Below are positions 36,101 through 44,308 of a DNA stretch of 64,000 nucleotides, one piece after another; the stretch's first letter is position 1; each line of letters opens with the position of its first letter. The stretch is from Tundrisphaera lichenicola (GTDB taxonomy: Bacteria > Planctomycetota > Planctomycetia > Isosphaerales > Isosphaeraceae). The stretch lies in contig NZ_CP195106.1 in NCBI RefSeq assembly GCF_051175385.1, forward strand, positions 992,001 through 1,056,000. Reading direction: 5' to 3'. A model generated the notes under the pieces. That model searched no databases. It was not told the DNA's origin and saw nothing but the letters and a program-made list of their open reading frames with translations. A program made the position numbers and the translations under genes.

Positions 36101-36176
36101 ATCGCTCGATCAACTCGAATTCATCGCCCCGCAGGTCGACGTGCGGAAGGCCGTGCGTGACCTGATCACCAAGTGA
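33129..36176 (+). CDS. eCIS-core (DUF4157) protein with HNH-like motif and IPGL repeats; candidate cargo
   Basis: 1015 residues, GTG start. Residues ~75-150 are a DUF4157 domain (FEPRFGRRDFSGVRIHDD ... LLAHELTHVAQQ) with a complete H141-E-L-T-H145 metalloprotease-like motif. DUF4157 is strongly associated with eCIS loci and cargo loading. Next comes an HNH-nuclease-like block, D283-H284-I-V-E-L-x-x-G-G ... N298-L ... N307. Residues ~537-765 hold a tandem repeat in which IPGL or a variant recurs about every 30-40 residues. The last ~200 residues are hydrophobic and beta-rich. A Cys-rich patch lies near the N-terminus (KCSCEGSCERCAE). It probably acts as a delivered effector or a cargo-bearing adaptor; catalytic activity is inferred from motifs only. 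Confidence 0.88.
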   Translation: MTTKVTPVPTLTAVKPGTVLRKCSCEGSCERCAEADREKAVVRRQAASPSAASGVLSPPVAKQIQAATQSGGRPLPPGARAAFEPRFGRRDFSGVRIHDDASADKLSRQIGAQAFTVGQHVFFSSGRFDPDSSSGQKLLAHELTHVAQQGDAPVAVQASLELGAPDTAAEREADRVAHAVAEGRDAGPVSRLSAGVVQRAVVELPASEPLLVLGQKASDATDHSFLVNVYKTLGRQKALRTTHAGRTLDLWPVWERSRAGMTNSAGQTAEQVRAAMQSQCSPDHIVELQIGGSDDPGNLRLLSRGRNQQAGASLAGQITRVANAQFGGRPTNTDILVFTDAARGGDAPSPDPCLSADPLRYPMGRVATGAGSRDQAFSKKLEYKAGGVDRVTGYGTPTEAAPPYTINPDQRLAVPGLELRRVSAVSGPKDATLRANLSDRVRRMPLKNRTFPEFDLAVVGGVLNFGAAPVPIGISLGFLSEALLTPKFEAGKLSASGILRPSLPILRAAEVQMEIRDEALSARASIPPAKIREALPIPGLVVDQCDLTIGAADGEFTAAGGFAFRYGSLARGRITATLNNRAGFSASGVVDLQIPGLDQASGEAWIRQGRLGGRIAVGKDKFKFPGVTSARAVIEVSDGKLDGTGSVVLAIPGLRAATLDFSANSLGQYSLGGTARGTIPGLRDPSLTVAYANGDLSGTGSAGFAIPGFEGGNVNLRYARGLFSGDASLDYRKGRLSGRVFGRLSPQAKLSGGGELSYQIVPGLIATVMLEVRENGTARIAGELRLPDPIILFPEFAYNKRLFGLSLDIPIFGISFGSRSVGIIANLSASLNARAGIGPGQIRKPRIMAAFDPSAEASPASFQASGELYVPASAEVSLVLAGGIGVSLLIVKALGGIQATAAAGLFGALSVPVDLRYVGGKFTAMGAAELFAQPRLRFQLDAFARVEADLFVTTVELYSKTWKLAAFEWGGDFKIGLRFPVAYTFGEPFRLSLDQLEFIAPQVDVRKAVRDLITK

Positions 36177-36191
36177 CCGAGGAGTCTCCGA

Positions 36192-36833
36192 ATGGTCGCC
36201 AAGGCGGCGCTGGTGAGCCTGGCGGGCGGGTTCCTGGGACCGCTCCCCAACGTGATCGTCTTCCAGTACAACCCGGCCGAGCTGACCCGCAATCTCCAGC
36301 AGAAGCGGGCCCCGGCCTGCGGGTCGGGCGAGCCCACTCAGGCCGAGGCCTTCCGGGTCGACGGCCCGCCCAACGAGACGATTTCACTGAAGGCCGAATT
36401 CGACGGCGACGACCTCGGGATGGACGGGAACCCGATCACCCCACTCTTCGGGATACGCCCCGCCCTGGCCGCGCTCGAGATGCTCCTGTACTCCAAGGAG
36501 CAGCAGGCGCTCAACCCGTTCGCCGCCGCCGCCCCCGCCGGCTCGCTGAACACCCCGCCCGACGAACTGCCGCTGGTCCTCTTCGTCTGGGGTCCCGGTC
36601 GCGTCCTGCCGGTCCGGCTCAGCGGGATGAACATCAAGGAGCAGGAGTTCGACCGCCTCCTCAACCCGATCCGGGCCGAGGTCGAGCTAACCCTGGAGAT
36701 CCAGAAGCGACTCCCGAGCGACCATCCCGCGCGAGGCGTCTACGACTATACCGAGCGTCAGATGAGGGTCGTCGCCCGTCTCCAGATGGTCAACAACGTG
36801 CAGTCGATCCTGGGCGCCCTGCCCGTCTTCTGA
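36192..36833 (+). CDS. CIS tube-adaptor protein (LysM-associated N-terminal domain)
   Basis: 213 residues. Contains the signature of contractile-injection tube proteins found next to LysM modules: VIVFQYNPAELTRNLQQK at the N-terminus, then ETISLKAEFDGDDLG, LVLFVWGPGRVLPVRLSG and a final beta region. It should form the ring between the inner tube and the hub, as Afp7/Pvc7 does. It is shorter than fused versions because the LysM part is a separate downstream gene. Preceded by a GAGGAG ribosome site 11 bp after the DUF4157 stop. Confidence 0.88.
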   Translation: MVAKAALVSLAGGFLGPLPNVIVFQYNPAELTRNLQQKRAPACGSGEPTQAEAFRVDGPPNETISLKAEFDGDDLGMDGNPITPLFGIRPALAALEMLLYSKEQQALNPFAAAAPAGSLNTPPDELPLVLFVWGPGRVLPVRLSGMNIKEQEFDRLLNPIRAEVELTLEIQKRLPSDHPARGVYDYTERQMRVVARLQMVNNVQSILGALPVF

Positions 36834-36855
36834 CCCGCAATAGGGGAGGCTTCGC

Positions 36856-37134
36856 GTGTTCCATCCGGGCAGCCGTTACGAGGACCTCGAGACGTACGCC
36901 GTGACCGACGGGCGGGGCCGGACGATCACTCTGGTCAAGACCCGGTTCATCCCGCCGACTCCGGGCGTGGTCGGCCGGAGGATCGTCCAGCAGGACCGTC
37001 AGGATCTCCTGGCGATGGAGTTCTACCGCAACCCGGAGCTCTACTGGCGGATCGCCGACGCCAACGAGGTCATCGACCCGGCCGAGCTGATCGACGTGAT
37101 CGGCTCGGTGATCCGGGTCCCCCCGCGCCCCTGA
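36856..37134 (+). CDS. LysM-like / tail protein X-like protein
   Basis: 92 residues, GTG start after a GGGGAGG ribosome site. It resembles phage tail protein X and LysM-like modules of CIS baseplates: an N-terminal segment YEDLETYAVTDGRG, then YRNPELYWRIADANEVIDPAEL and a C-terminal IRVPP strand, the usual end of this family. It should bind the adaptor or hub. Coupled in order with the tube-adaptor gene. Confidence 0.8.
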   Translation: MFHPGSRYEDLETYAVTDGRGRTITLVKTRFIPPTPGVVGRRIVQQDRQDLLAMEFYRNPELYWRIADANEVIDPAELIDVIGSVIRVPPRP

Positions 37135-37160
37135 TTCGCGAACCGAGGCAGGCCGACCCC

Positions 37161-38258
37161 ATGTCCCAGTCGATCCCATCCAGCGTCCGGATCTCGATCG
37201 ACGGCAAGCCCGCCGGCGCCGACCTCCTGCGCTCGCTGAGGTCGCTGGAGGTCGAGGGGAGTGTCGGCCAGAAGTCGATGTTCCGCCTCAAGTTCGTCAT
37301 GGGCATGGAACCCTCGGGCGATTGGATGTCCACGGCCGAGAGGACGTTCACGCCAATGGTCCCGATCAAGGTCGACGCCACGATCGACAAGGTCTCGCGG
37401 CGGCTGATCAACGGCTACCTCACCCAGTTCAAGATGAACTTCCAGTCCGACCCCTGCCAGAGCGAGCTGGAACTCGTGGGGATGGACGCACTGGAAAAGC
37501 TCGAGCGGAATCGGGGAGGCGGGTCGTTTTCGAAGATGCCGCTGCGGTCGATCGTGGCGAAGGTCCTCGACCGGGTCAAGATCGCCGCGCCGACTTCGGG
37601 GGTGCCCGACACGGGCGCTCCCAACCCCAACCGGGGCCAGCCCGCCCAGCCGCAGAATGACCTGGAGTTCCTCCGGACCCTGGCCGAGGAGAACGGCTGC
37701 GACCTCTCGGTCGAGCCCAAGGGGGACACCGACCAGGGACACTTCGAGCCGCTCCGGGTCGACCGGGCCGACCCAATCCCGACGCCCCTGGTGGTCGGGC
37801 AGGACCCGGCGTCTTGCGTCCGGAACGCCACGTTCTACTACGACTTGATCGGGCCGACCGTGGTGGAGGCCTCGATGGTCGACGCCCAGGGCAAGGCCAC
37901 GCCGGGGCCGATCCGGAGCGAGCTGAGGAGCCTGCTCTCGGACAAGGACAAGGCGCTCCTCGGTCCGCCCGGCTTCGAGAAGGTCCAGCAACTCCAGCGG
38001 CATGGCGCCGAGACCCGGGCCGAGCTGAAGCGGAGATGCGACGCCGAGCTCGACAAGCTCTCATGGCTGGTGATCGGAAGGGGCGAGCTCGACACCGCCG
38101 CGTATCGAGACCTGCTCGCCCCCCGGAGGCGTGTCGAGGTCCGGGGGGCGAGCGGCTCGTTCAACGGGACCTACCTCGTCTGGAAGGTGGCCCACCAGTT
38201 CACCCGCGACCTGCACTGCCAGAAGTTCGAGCTCCGACGGAAGCTGGGAGTCCGATGA
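37161..38258 (+). CDS. hub protein, phage late control D-like
   Basis: 365 residues of the gpD / VgrG N-terminal hub family. Visible blocks: an N-terminal strand VRISIDGKPAG, TFTPMVPIKVDATI, RRLINGYLTQFKMNFQ, the RSIVAKVLDRVKI LysM-like part, and the C-terminal RRRVEVRGASGSFNGTYLVWKVAHQF module. It should form the trimeric hub that supports the spike and tip proteins encoded next. The stop overlaps the region just before the gpV-like start by one base gap. Confidence 0.87.
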   Translation: MSQSIPSSVRISIDGKPAGADLLRSLRSLEVEGSVGQKSMFRLKFVMGMEPSGDWMSTAERTFTPMVPIKVDATIDKVSRRLINGYLTQFKMNFQSDPCQSELELVGMDALEKLERNRGGGSFSKMPLRSIVAKVLDRVKIAAPTSGVPDTGAPNPNRGQPAQPQNDLEFLRTLAEENGCDLSVEPKGDTDQGHFEPLRVDRADPIPTPLVVGQDPASCVRNATFYYDLIGPTVVEASMVDAQGKATPGPIRSELRSLLSDKDKALLGPPGFEKVQQLQRHGAETRAELKRRCDAELDKLSWLVIGRGELDTAAYRDLLAPRRRVEVRGASGSFNGTYLVWKVAHQFTRDLHCQKFELRRKLGVR

Positions 38259-38259
38259 G

Positions 38260-38796
38260 ATGCCCGACAACGACGCGACGCACTCCGCCGTGGCCGAGGT
38301 GGCCCGCCGCCAGGAACGGTCCTTCTACGGCAAGTTCCGGGGGGTCGTCACCGACAACAAGGATCCCGACAAGCAGGGGCGGGTCCAGGCCCAGGTCCCC
38401 GAGTTGTTCGGCGACCAGCCGACCGGATGGGCGATGGCCTGCGTGCCCTACGCCCCGGCCGGGAAGGGATTTCTCATCCTCCCAGAAGTCGGAGACAACG
38501 TCTGGATCGAGTTCGAGGCGGGCAATCCAGCCAAGCCGGTCTGGGCGGGGGCCTTCTGGCCCCAGGGCCAGGCTCCCTCTGTCTCGGGACCCGAGGTGAA
38601 GGTGATCCAGACCAAGGCCGGGCACAAGATCACGCTCGACGACACCGACGGGGGCGAGATCGTGGAGATCCTCGACAAGGGGGGGGCGACGATCTCCCTC
38701 TCCGACCAGGGTATCGAGCTGAAGAAGGGGGGGATGAAGGTGCAGATCACCGAATCGGAAGTCTCGATCAACGACGGCGCCCTGAAGGTGACCTGA
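38260..38796 (+). CDS. baseplate assembly protein V / VgrG OB-fold spike
   Basis: 178 residues from the ATG at 38260, which immediately follows the hub stop; the frame is open further upstream but that part overlaps the hub gene. It contains the gp5/gpV OB-fold: FYGKFRGVVTDNKDPDKQGRVQAQVPELFG and GDNVWIEFEAGNPAKPVWAGAFW. A short C-terminal beta-helix repeat region follows (KAGHKITLDDTDGGEIVEI ... KVQITESEVSIN). It forms the central spike with the hub protein; in PVC and Afp the two are fused in one gene (pvc8/afp8), while here they are separate. Confidence 0.9.
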   Translation: MPDNDATHSAVAEVARRQERSFYGKFRGVVTDNKDPDKQGRVQAQVPELFGDQPTGWAMACVPYAPAGKGFLILPEVGDNVWIEFEAGNPAKPVWAGAFWPQGQAPSVSGPEVKVIQTKAGHKITLDDTDGGEIVEILDKGGATISLSDQGIELKKGGMKVQITESEVSINDGALKVT

Positions 38797-38800
38797 CCCG

Positions 38801-39133
38801 ATGCCCGCTCCAATCCTCCAACTCGGGTGCACCATACAGTGTCCGCACGGGGCGACGGTTCAGGCGATCCCGTCGCAGACCCGGCTCACGCTCGGAGGTG
38901 CCGTCGCCCTGCTGACCTCGGACACGTTCGTCGTGGTCGGCTGCCCGTTCGTGGTCGCCCTGAAGCCCCAGCCTTGCGTTATGGTGGAGTGGGTCGGGCC
39001 TGCGGCCCGGGTGAAGATGAATGGCCAGGCGGTCCTGCTCCAGAGCAGCACCGGGCTCTGCAAGTCGGCGGAGGGGATCGTCCAGGGGACGGTGATCGTC
39101 AGCGGCATCCAGACGAAAGTGAGCGGCCAGTGA
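38801..39133 (+). CDS. PAAR-like spike-tip protein
   Basis: 110 residues beginning PAPILQLGCTIQCPHGA. The spacing of the cysteines and histidine (C in LGC, CPH, CPF, then a late C) resembles DUF4280/PAAR-like tip proteins that bind a metal at the spike apex. It sits between the gpV-like and gp25 genes, the expected place for Pvc10-type tips. Its stop overlaps the GTG of the next gene. Confidence 0.8.
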   Translation: MPAPILQLGCTIQCPHGATVQAIPSQTRLTLGGAVALLTSDTFVVVGCPFVVALKPQPCVMVEWVGPAARVKMNGQAVLLQSSTGLCKSAEGIVQGTVIVSGIQTKVSGQ

Positions 39134-39495
39134 ACACCAGCCGATACTTCGCCCAGCCCTTCCGAATCGACTTCCGGGGCCGCGCCGCCGAGGAGGAGGC
39201 CGACGGCCACGTCCGCGACTTGATCGAGGCCGTGCTCTTCACCAGCCCCGGCGAGCGTGTGAACCTCCCCGAGTTCGGCTGCGGGCTCCGACGGCTCCTG
39301 TTCAGCCCCAACTTCGAGCTGCTCGCCACGGCCACCGAGGCCGTCGCCGCCGCCGCGCTCGACCGGTGGCTGAGCGACTGGATCGTCGTCGACCGGCTCG
39401 AGATCACCAACGAGGACTCCACGCTCCACGTCCGACTCGACTATTTCCGCCGCGACACCCGCGAGCCGGTCCGCGTGGAGTTCACCCGGTCATGA
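39130..39495 (+). CDS. gp25-like baseplate wedge protein
   Basis: 121 residues from a GTG at 39130 overlapping the PAAR stop (GTGA). Contains the gp25/GPW signature: IEAVLFTSPGERVNLPEFGCGLRRLLFSPN. The protein initiates sheath assembly on the baseplate. Overlaps the next gene by 4 bp. Confidence 0.92.
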   Translation: MNTSRYFAQPFRIDFRGRAAEEEADGHVRDLIEAVLFTSPGERVNLPEFGCGLRRLLFSPNFELLATATEAVAAAALDRWLSDWIVVDRLEITNEDSTLHVRLDYFRRDTREPVRVEFTRS

Positions 39496-41780
39496 CCTGC
39501 CAGCCCCCGCTCACCTGCAACGACGACGCGAGGCGGGCCGCGGTCCAGGACCCGGCCAGCGGAGTCAATGGCATCGAGGCCGTCGAGGTCGTGCCCAAGC
39601 CCGACGGCGACCCTCTGGTCCAGCGCGTCCTGGCGGTCTACTTCTTCCACGGCATCCCGCCCGGTCTCGACAAGACCAAGCTCCGGATTGAGGGGGGCAC
39701 AAGAGTGCCGGGATCGTCGATCAAGATCCTCGACGCAAACGCCGTCTCCGGTCGGCTCGAAGTCACGCTCGATCGTTTCGGCGACTTCTCGGACTATTTC
39801 CTCGGGGTCGACCACCCGTCGCTCGACCCGCTCTACCGTTGCCGGTCGTTCAACTTCAAGGTCCTCTGCGACAATCCGTTCGATTGCAAGCCCCCCGCCA
39901 GGCCATCATCGCCGCTCCCGGCGGACCCCCGCATCGACTATCTCGCGCGGGACTATGCCAGCCTACGCAGGGCCCTTCTCGACTTCCTCACGCTCCGCGT
40001 CCCCGGCTTCGACGAGACCAACGAGGCCGACCTGGCCGTGACCCTCGCCGAGCTGTTCGCCTACGCCGGCGACCAGCTGAGCTACATGCAGGACGCCGTC
40101 GCGAACGAGCGATACCTCGACACGGCCCGCCAGCGGCGGAGTGTCAAGCGGCACGCACGGCTGGTCGACTACCGGATGCACGACGGCCTGGCGGCCCGGA
40201 CCTTCCTCTTCTTCGAGGTTGCATCCGGGGTGCCGGGCACCGTCAAGCTCCCCATCGGGACGGCGGTTGCGACCGCCGACGAGGACCCGGCTCGGGCCGT
40301 CGTCTTCGAGACCGAGGAGTCAATCGACCTCGATCTCGCCCGTAACCGGCTGATCCCCCATACCTGGGGAAACTCCCACTGCTGCCTGCCCAGGGGCTCG
40401 ACCTCGGTCGACCTCAAGGAGAATCAGACAACCTTGAAGGTCGGGCAGTCGCTCCTGATCGAGGAGGAACTCGGGCCAGTCACTGCCGGCAACGGCTCGG
40501 TCGTCCTTGTCAGAGCGGCGGCCGACCGAGATCGCAGGCAGGTCGTGACCATTAACAGGGTCGAGTTCCTCACCGACCCGCTCGAGCCGGCCGGACATCA
40601 GGACGTGACGCGGGTCACCTGGGATCTGGTCGACGCACTCCGATTCAACTTCTGCCTGGAGAGCAATTCGCCCAAAGAGCCGGCTACGGTCGTCCGGGGG
40701 AACCTGGCGAGGGCCAGCCATGGAGCCACGGTCCCGTTGGAAGACCTCGATCTCTCGACGCTCACCCTGAATCTCGGACCGCTGACTTGGCTCACGCCCT
40801 GGGGGACGACCGACCCTGCCCAGGGCCGGAGCACCGTCAAGCTTCGGGTGGACGGAGAGGTCTGGTCCGAGCGGGCGACCCTGCTCGACTCCGGACCCGA
40901 CGCGACCGATTTCGTCGTCGAGACCGACAATGCCGGCCGTGGCGTCCTCCGGTTCGGGGGGCGTGGGCTCGGCCGTGCCCTGACCGCCGAGGCGGTCGCC
41001 CAGGTGAGGTATCGGGTCGGCAACGGGGCGGGGGGGAACCTCGGGGCCGACACGCTCACCACCAAGGTCCTCGTCCCGGCCGAAGTCCGCTCGGTCCGGA
41101 ATCCGCTCCCGGCCACGGGTGGGGTCGATCCGCAGCCGATCGAGGAGGTCCGTCGCGACGCCTCCGAGGCGTTCCGCCGCCTACAGTACCGGGCCGTCAC
41201 CGAGGACGACTACGCCGGGGTGGCCAAGGGGGTGATCGGGGTCTCCGACGCGGCGGCCACGTTCCGATGGACCGGGAGCTGGCTGACCGTCTTCGAGGCG
41301 ATCGACCCGAAGGGGCGCGAAGAACCTCCGGCTCCCCTGATCGGGGCCGTCACAGCCCGCCTCGATACTCGTCGGCAGGCGGGCTACGACCTGGAGGTCC
41401 GGGGGCCGACGTTCGTCCCGCTCGAGATCGAGCTGGTGATCTGCGTCCGGCCCGAGTACTTCCGGGGCGACGTGCTCCGGGCGGTCTCCGAGAAGCTCTC
41501 GAACCGGCTCCAACCGGACGGATCGATCGGGCTCTTTCATCCCGACAACTTCCGGTTCGGCCAGCCCTTCTACCTCAGCCGGCTCTACGCCGCCGCGGTC
41601 GCCGTGGAAGGGGTCCTCGCGGCCCACGTCTCGACCTTCAAGCGACTCAATCGGGCGGACTACGGCGAGAAGCAGGCGGGGGTGATCACGGTCGGTCCGT
41701 TCGAGGTGATCCGGCTCGACAACGACCCGAGCTTCCCCGACAACGGGGTGCTCCGGCTGATCGCGGAGGGGGGGAAATGA
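39492..41780 (+). CDS. baseplate protein J-like (first copy)
   Basis: 762 residues from the ATG at 39492 (ATGA overlap with gp25). It matches the putative baseplate assembly family related to gpJ/gp6: IDYLARDYASLRRALLDFL, EADLAVTLAELFAYAGDQLSYMQDAV, RQRRSVKRHARLVDYRMHDG, and a C-terminal VSEKLSNRLQPDGSIGLFHPD. It forms the baseplate wedge and corresponds to Pvc11-type proteins. A central beta insertion occupies residues ~330-560. Overlaps the second J-like gene by 4 bp. Confidence 0.9.
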   Translation: MTCQPPLTCNDDARRAAVQDPASGVNGIEAVEVVPKPDGDPLVQRVLAVYFFHGIPPGLDKTKLRIEGGTRVPGSSIKILDANAVSGRLEVTLDRFGDFSDYFLGVDHPSLDPLYRCRSFNFKVLCDNPFDCKPPARPSSPLPADPRIDYLARDYASLRRALLDFLTLRVPGFDETNEADLAVTLAELFAYAGDQLSYMQDAVANERYLDTARQRRSVKRHARLVDYRMHDGLAARTFLFFEVASGVPGTVKLPIGTAVATADEDPARAVVFETEESIDLDLARNRLIPHTWGNSHCCLPRGSTSVDLKENQTTLKVGQSLLIEEELGPVTAGNGSVVLVRAAADRDRRQVVTINRVEFLTDPLEPAGHQDVTRVTWDLVDALRFNFCLESNSPKEPATVVRGNLARASHGATVPLEDLDLSTLTLNLGPLTWLTPWGTTDPAQGRSTVKLRVDGEVWSERATLLDSGPDATDFVVETDNAGRGVLRFGGRGLGRALTAEAVAQVRYRVGNGAGGNLGADTLTTKVLVPAEVRSVRNPLPATGGVDPQPIEEVRRDASEAFRRLQYRAVTEDDYAGVAKGVIGVSDAAATFRWTGSWLTVFEAIDPKGREEPPAPLIGAVTARLDTRRQAGYDLEVRGPTFVPLEIELVICVRPEYFRGDVLRAVSEKLSNRLQPDGSIGLFHPDNFRFGQPFYLSRLYAAAVAVEGVLAAHVSTFKRLNRADYGEKQAGVITVGPFEVIRLDNDPSFPDNGVLRLIAEGGK

Positions 41781-44308
41781 GTCGCTGCCACGCGTTCGAG
41801 CCCGATCCTTGCACGGCCTGCCGGCCGCGCGTGCCGATCACCCCGCTGCCCGTGAACGTTCGCCCTGGTCAAAGCTGGGTCGAGACCAGGGCCGGGACTT
41901 TCTCGACGTTCCGCCAGGCGATGCTGGATCGCCTCCAACTCGACCCGGTCCGGAGCGTCGCCCCCGACGACTCGACGGCTGGTCAGGTCCTGACGACCCG
42001 AGAGCCCGACGACTTCGCGGTGGCGATCCTCGATCTCTGGGCCTACGTCTGCGACATCCAGGCGTTCTACAACCAGGCGGACCTGAACGAGGGATTCCTC
42101 CGGACGGCCGTCCTCCGCGAGTCGGTCGAGATGATGGCCCGGCTGATCGGCTACCGCGCTTCGCCGGGAGTCGCTGCCTCGGTCTTCCTCGCATTCGAGG
42201 CCGACGCGGGAATCTCGGCAACCCTCCCCGCAGGCTTTCAGACGCAATCGGTGCCCGAGCCCGGCCACGACGCCGCGACCTTCGAGACCGACGGTCCGCT
42301 CACCATCCGGGACTCGGCAAACGGCCCGACCCTGCTCGGCGATCCCGCCGGAGCAAGGTTCGAGCGCTCGGGCTTGCTGGTCTCCGACTCCAACGGCCCG
42401 AAGGTCGCGGTCGGTTCCCGCCTGATTTTCTTCAAGACCGGCGGGGCGGCGACCGTCCAGCGTGTCGTGACCTCGGTCGTCCCGCACCCGCTCGGACGGA
42501 ACGTCGGGTGGGCGGCCCCGATGGGCGGGCTGGCGGTCCTCGACTGGCATGTCTCGCGGCTCGGGAGGACCCTCAAAGCCTTCGGCGTCCACGCCCCGGC
42601 GAGCTACCTGACGCCCGCCGGATCGGGGGTTACGACCCTCGCGAAATTCGAGTCGACGTCCGCGATTTCCAAGATCGCCGAGGTCGCGGCCGACACGAGC
42701 ACCGGCGACCCGAAGTTCGTCGTGACGCAAACCTCCTTCGCGGGCGGGGGCGGCAAGACGCTCGCGCTGGACGGGAACTTCGAGGGGCTCACGCAGGGGA
42801 CCCGGCTGCTCCTTCAATATGGAGGCCCGTCGCCCTGGGTTCTCGAGACGGTGGTTGTTGATTCGGGCTCGGCCGGCCAGTCGCGCGGGCCGATCTCCGG
42901 AACGAGTACCGTACTGACTCTCCAGGACTCGATCCCCTCAATGCCGGATGTCCGGTTCCTCTCGGCCTTCGAGCTGCTCGGCGATCCGCTGGACTTTTCG
43001 CCCCTCGCCTTCTCGGGCCAGATCCTCAGGGGCGGGGCGGGCGGCGGGACCAGCCTCTACGTGGCCGACGCGAGCGGGCTGAAGCGGGGGTCGCGGATGG
43101 TAATCACCTCCGGGGGGCTCGGGCACGTCGCGACCGTTTCTGCGGACCCGGACCGGCCCGCATCCGTCGCCCCGGCCTGGCGGGTCCGGATCACGCCGGG
43201 TCTTCCCTGGGACCTGGATGTTGTTGGTGCCCGGCTCTACGGGAACGTGATCGGGGCGACCCACGGGGAGACGCAACGCGAGGCGGTCCTCGGGGATGGA
43301 GACGCATCCCAATCATCACAGCAATTCGAGGTCCCGGCCTCTCCCGTCACCTACGTGCCCGACTCCGGCTCGGACTCTGCCGCTTCGTCCACGCTCCGCC
43401 TGTTTGTCGACGGGGCGGAGTGGACCGAGGTCCCCAGTCTCTTCGGGCGGGGACCGGACGAGGCGGTCTTCGTCACCAACCAACTTGGGCCGCAGGTGAC
43501 CTGGGTCCGGGGCGGCGATGGGAAGACCGGCCGGAGGTTCCCGACAGGCCTGGGGAACCTCCGGGTCAGGACTCGCAAGGGGCTGGGCCTCTCGGGAAAC
43601 ACCGAGGCCGACTCGATCTCGGTCCTGCTCCAGACCTGGCCGGGCGTCAAGGCGGTGACCAATCCTATGGCCTCGGCGGGAGGAGCCGAGCCCGAGCCGC
43701 CGGACGAAATCCGCCGGAACGCCCCGGCGGGCGTCACCACGCTCGGCCGGGCGGTCTCGGTCCTCGATTACGAGCGGCTCGCCCTGACCTACCTCCGGGG
43801 GGGGAAGGCGAGGGCGAGCTGGGGCGAGTTCCATTCCCGGCGCGGGGTCGTCCTGACCTGCATGCCCGCCTCGGGCCAGCCGCTCTCGGCCGTCCTACCC
43901 GGCCTGAAGGAGTACCTCGACCATCGACGCGACCGGAGCGTCCCCCTGGCGATCCGCGAGGCAAAGCGGATCCCTTTCAGCTTCCGAATAACCCTCCACG
44001 TCATCGCCGGACTCAAGCAGTCGGTGGCCCGCGGCGCCGCCCTGGGGATTATCCAGGTGTCTCTGAACCTGGATGCGATGCCGCTCGGAGAGACCCTGCA
44101 CCAGAGCCGTCTACTCGCGAGCTTCCAGGCGGTCCCGGGGGTAGAGTGGGTCAGACTTGATGCCTTCGACTCCGAGCTGGCCGACCACGCTTTCCTCGAC
44201 GAGTCGGGCCGCCTCGAGGCGGTCTACGTCGGCCCCGACGAGGTGGCGTCGCTCTCCTCGTTTGTCCTGACTTTAGCCGGCGGCTTGAACGATCTGGAGG
44301 CGACATGA
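41777..44308 (+). CDS. baseplate protein J-like (second copy)
   Basis: 843 residues from the ATG at 41777. Same family as the preceding gene but only distantly similar: DDFAVAILDLWAYVCDIQAFYNQADLNEGFLRTAV, MMARLIGYRASPGVAA and a C-terminal VLDYERLALTYLRGGKARASW block. In PVC clusters the second wedge protein is Pvc12/gp7-like, so the two J-like proteins here probably form a heteromeric wedge. It has an N-terminal Cys-rich tag (CHAFEPDPCTACRPR). Overlaps the next gene by 4 bp. Confidence 0.88.
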   Translation: MSRCHAFEPDPCTACRPRVPITPLPVNVRPGQSWVETRAGTFSTFRQAMLDRLQLDPVRSVAPDDSTAGQVLTTREPDDFAVAILDLWAYVCDIQAFYNQADLNEGFLRTAVLRESVEMMARLIGYRASPGVAASVFLAFEADAGISATLPAGFQTQSVPEPGHDAATFETDGPLTIRDSANGPTLLGDPAGARFERSGLLVSDSNGPKVAVGSRLIFFKTGGAATVQRVVTSVVPHPLGRNVGWAAPMGGLAVLDWHVSRLGRTLKAFGVHAPASYLTPAGSGVTTLAKFESTSAISKIAEVAADTSTGDPKFVVTQTSFAGGGGKTLALDGNFEGLTQGTRLLLQYGGPSPWVLETVVVDSGSAGQSRGPISGTSTVLTLQDSIPSMPDVRFLSAFELLGDPLDFSPLAFSGQILRGGAGGGTSLYVADASGLKRGSRMVITSGGLGHVATVSADPDRPASVAPAWRVRITPGLPWDLDVVGARLYGNVIGATHGETQREAVLGDGDASQSSQQFEVPASPVTYVPDSGSDSAASSTLRLFVDGAEWTEVPSLFGRGPDEAVFVTNQLGPQVTWVRGGDGKTGRRFPTGLGNLRVRTRKGLGLSGNTEADSISVLLQTWPGVKAVTNPMASAGGAEPEPPDEIRRNAPAGVTTLGRAVSVLDYERLALTYLRGGKARASWGEFHSRRGVVLTCMPASGQPLSAVLPGLKEYLDHRRDRSVPLAIREAKRIPFSFRITLHVIAGLKQSVARGAALGIIQVSLNLDAMPLGETLHQSRLLASFQAVPGVEWVRLDAFDSELADHAFLDESGRLEAVYVGPDEVASLSSFVLTLAGGLNDLEAT

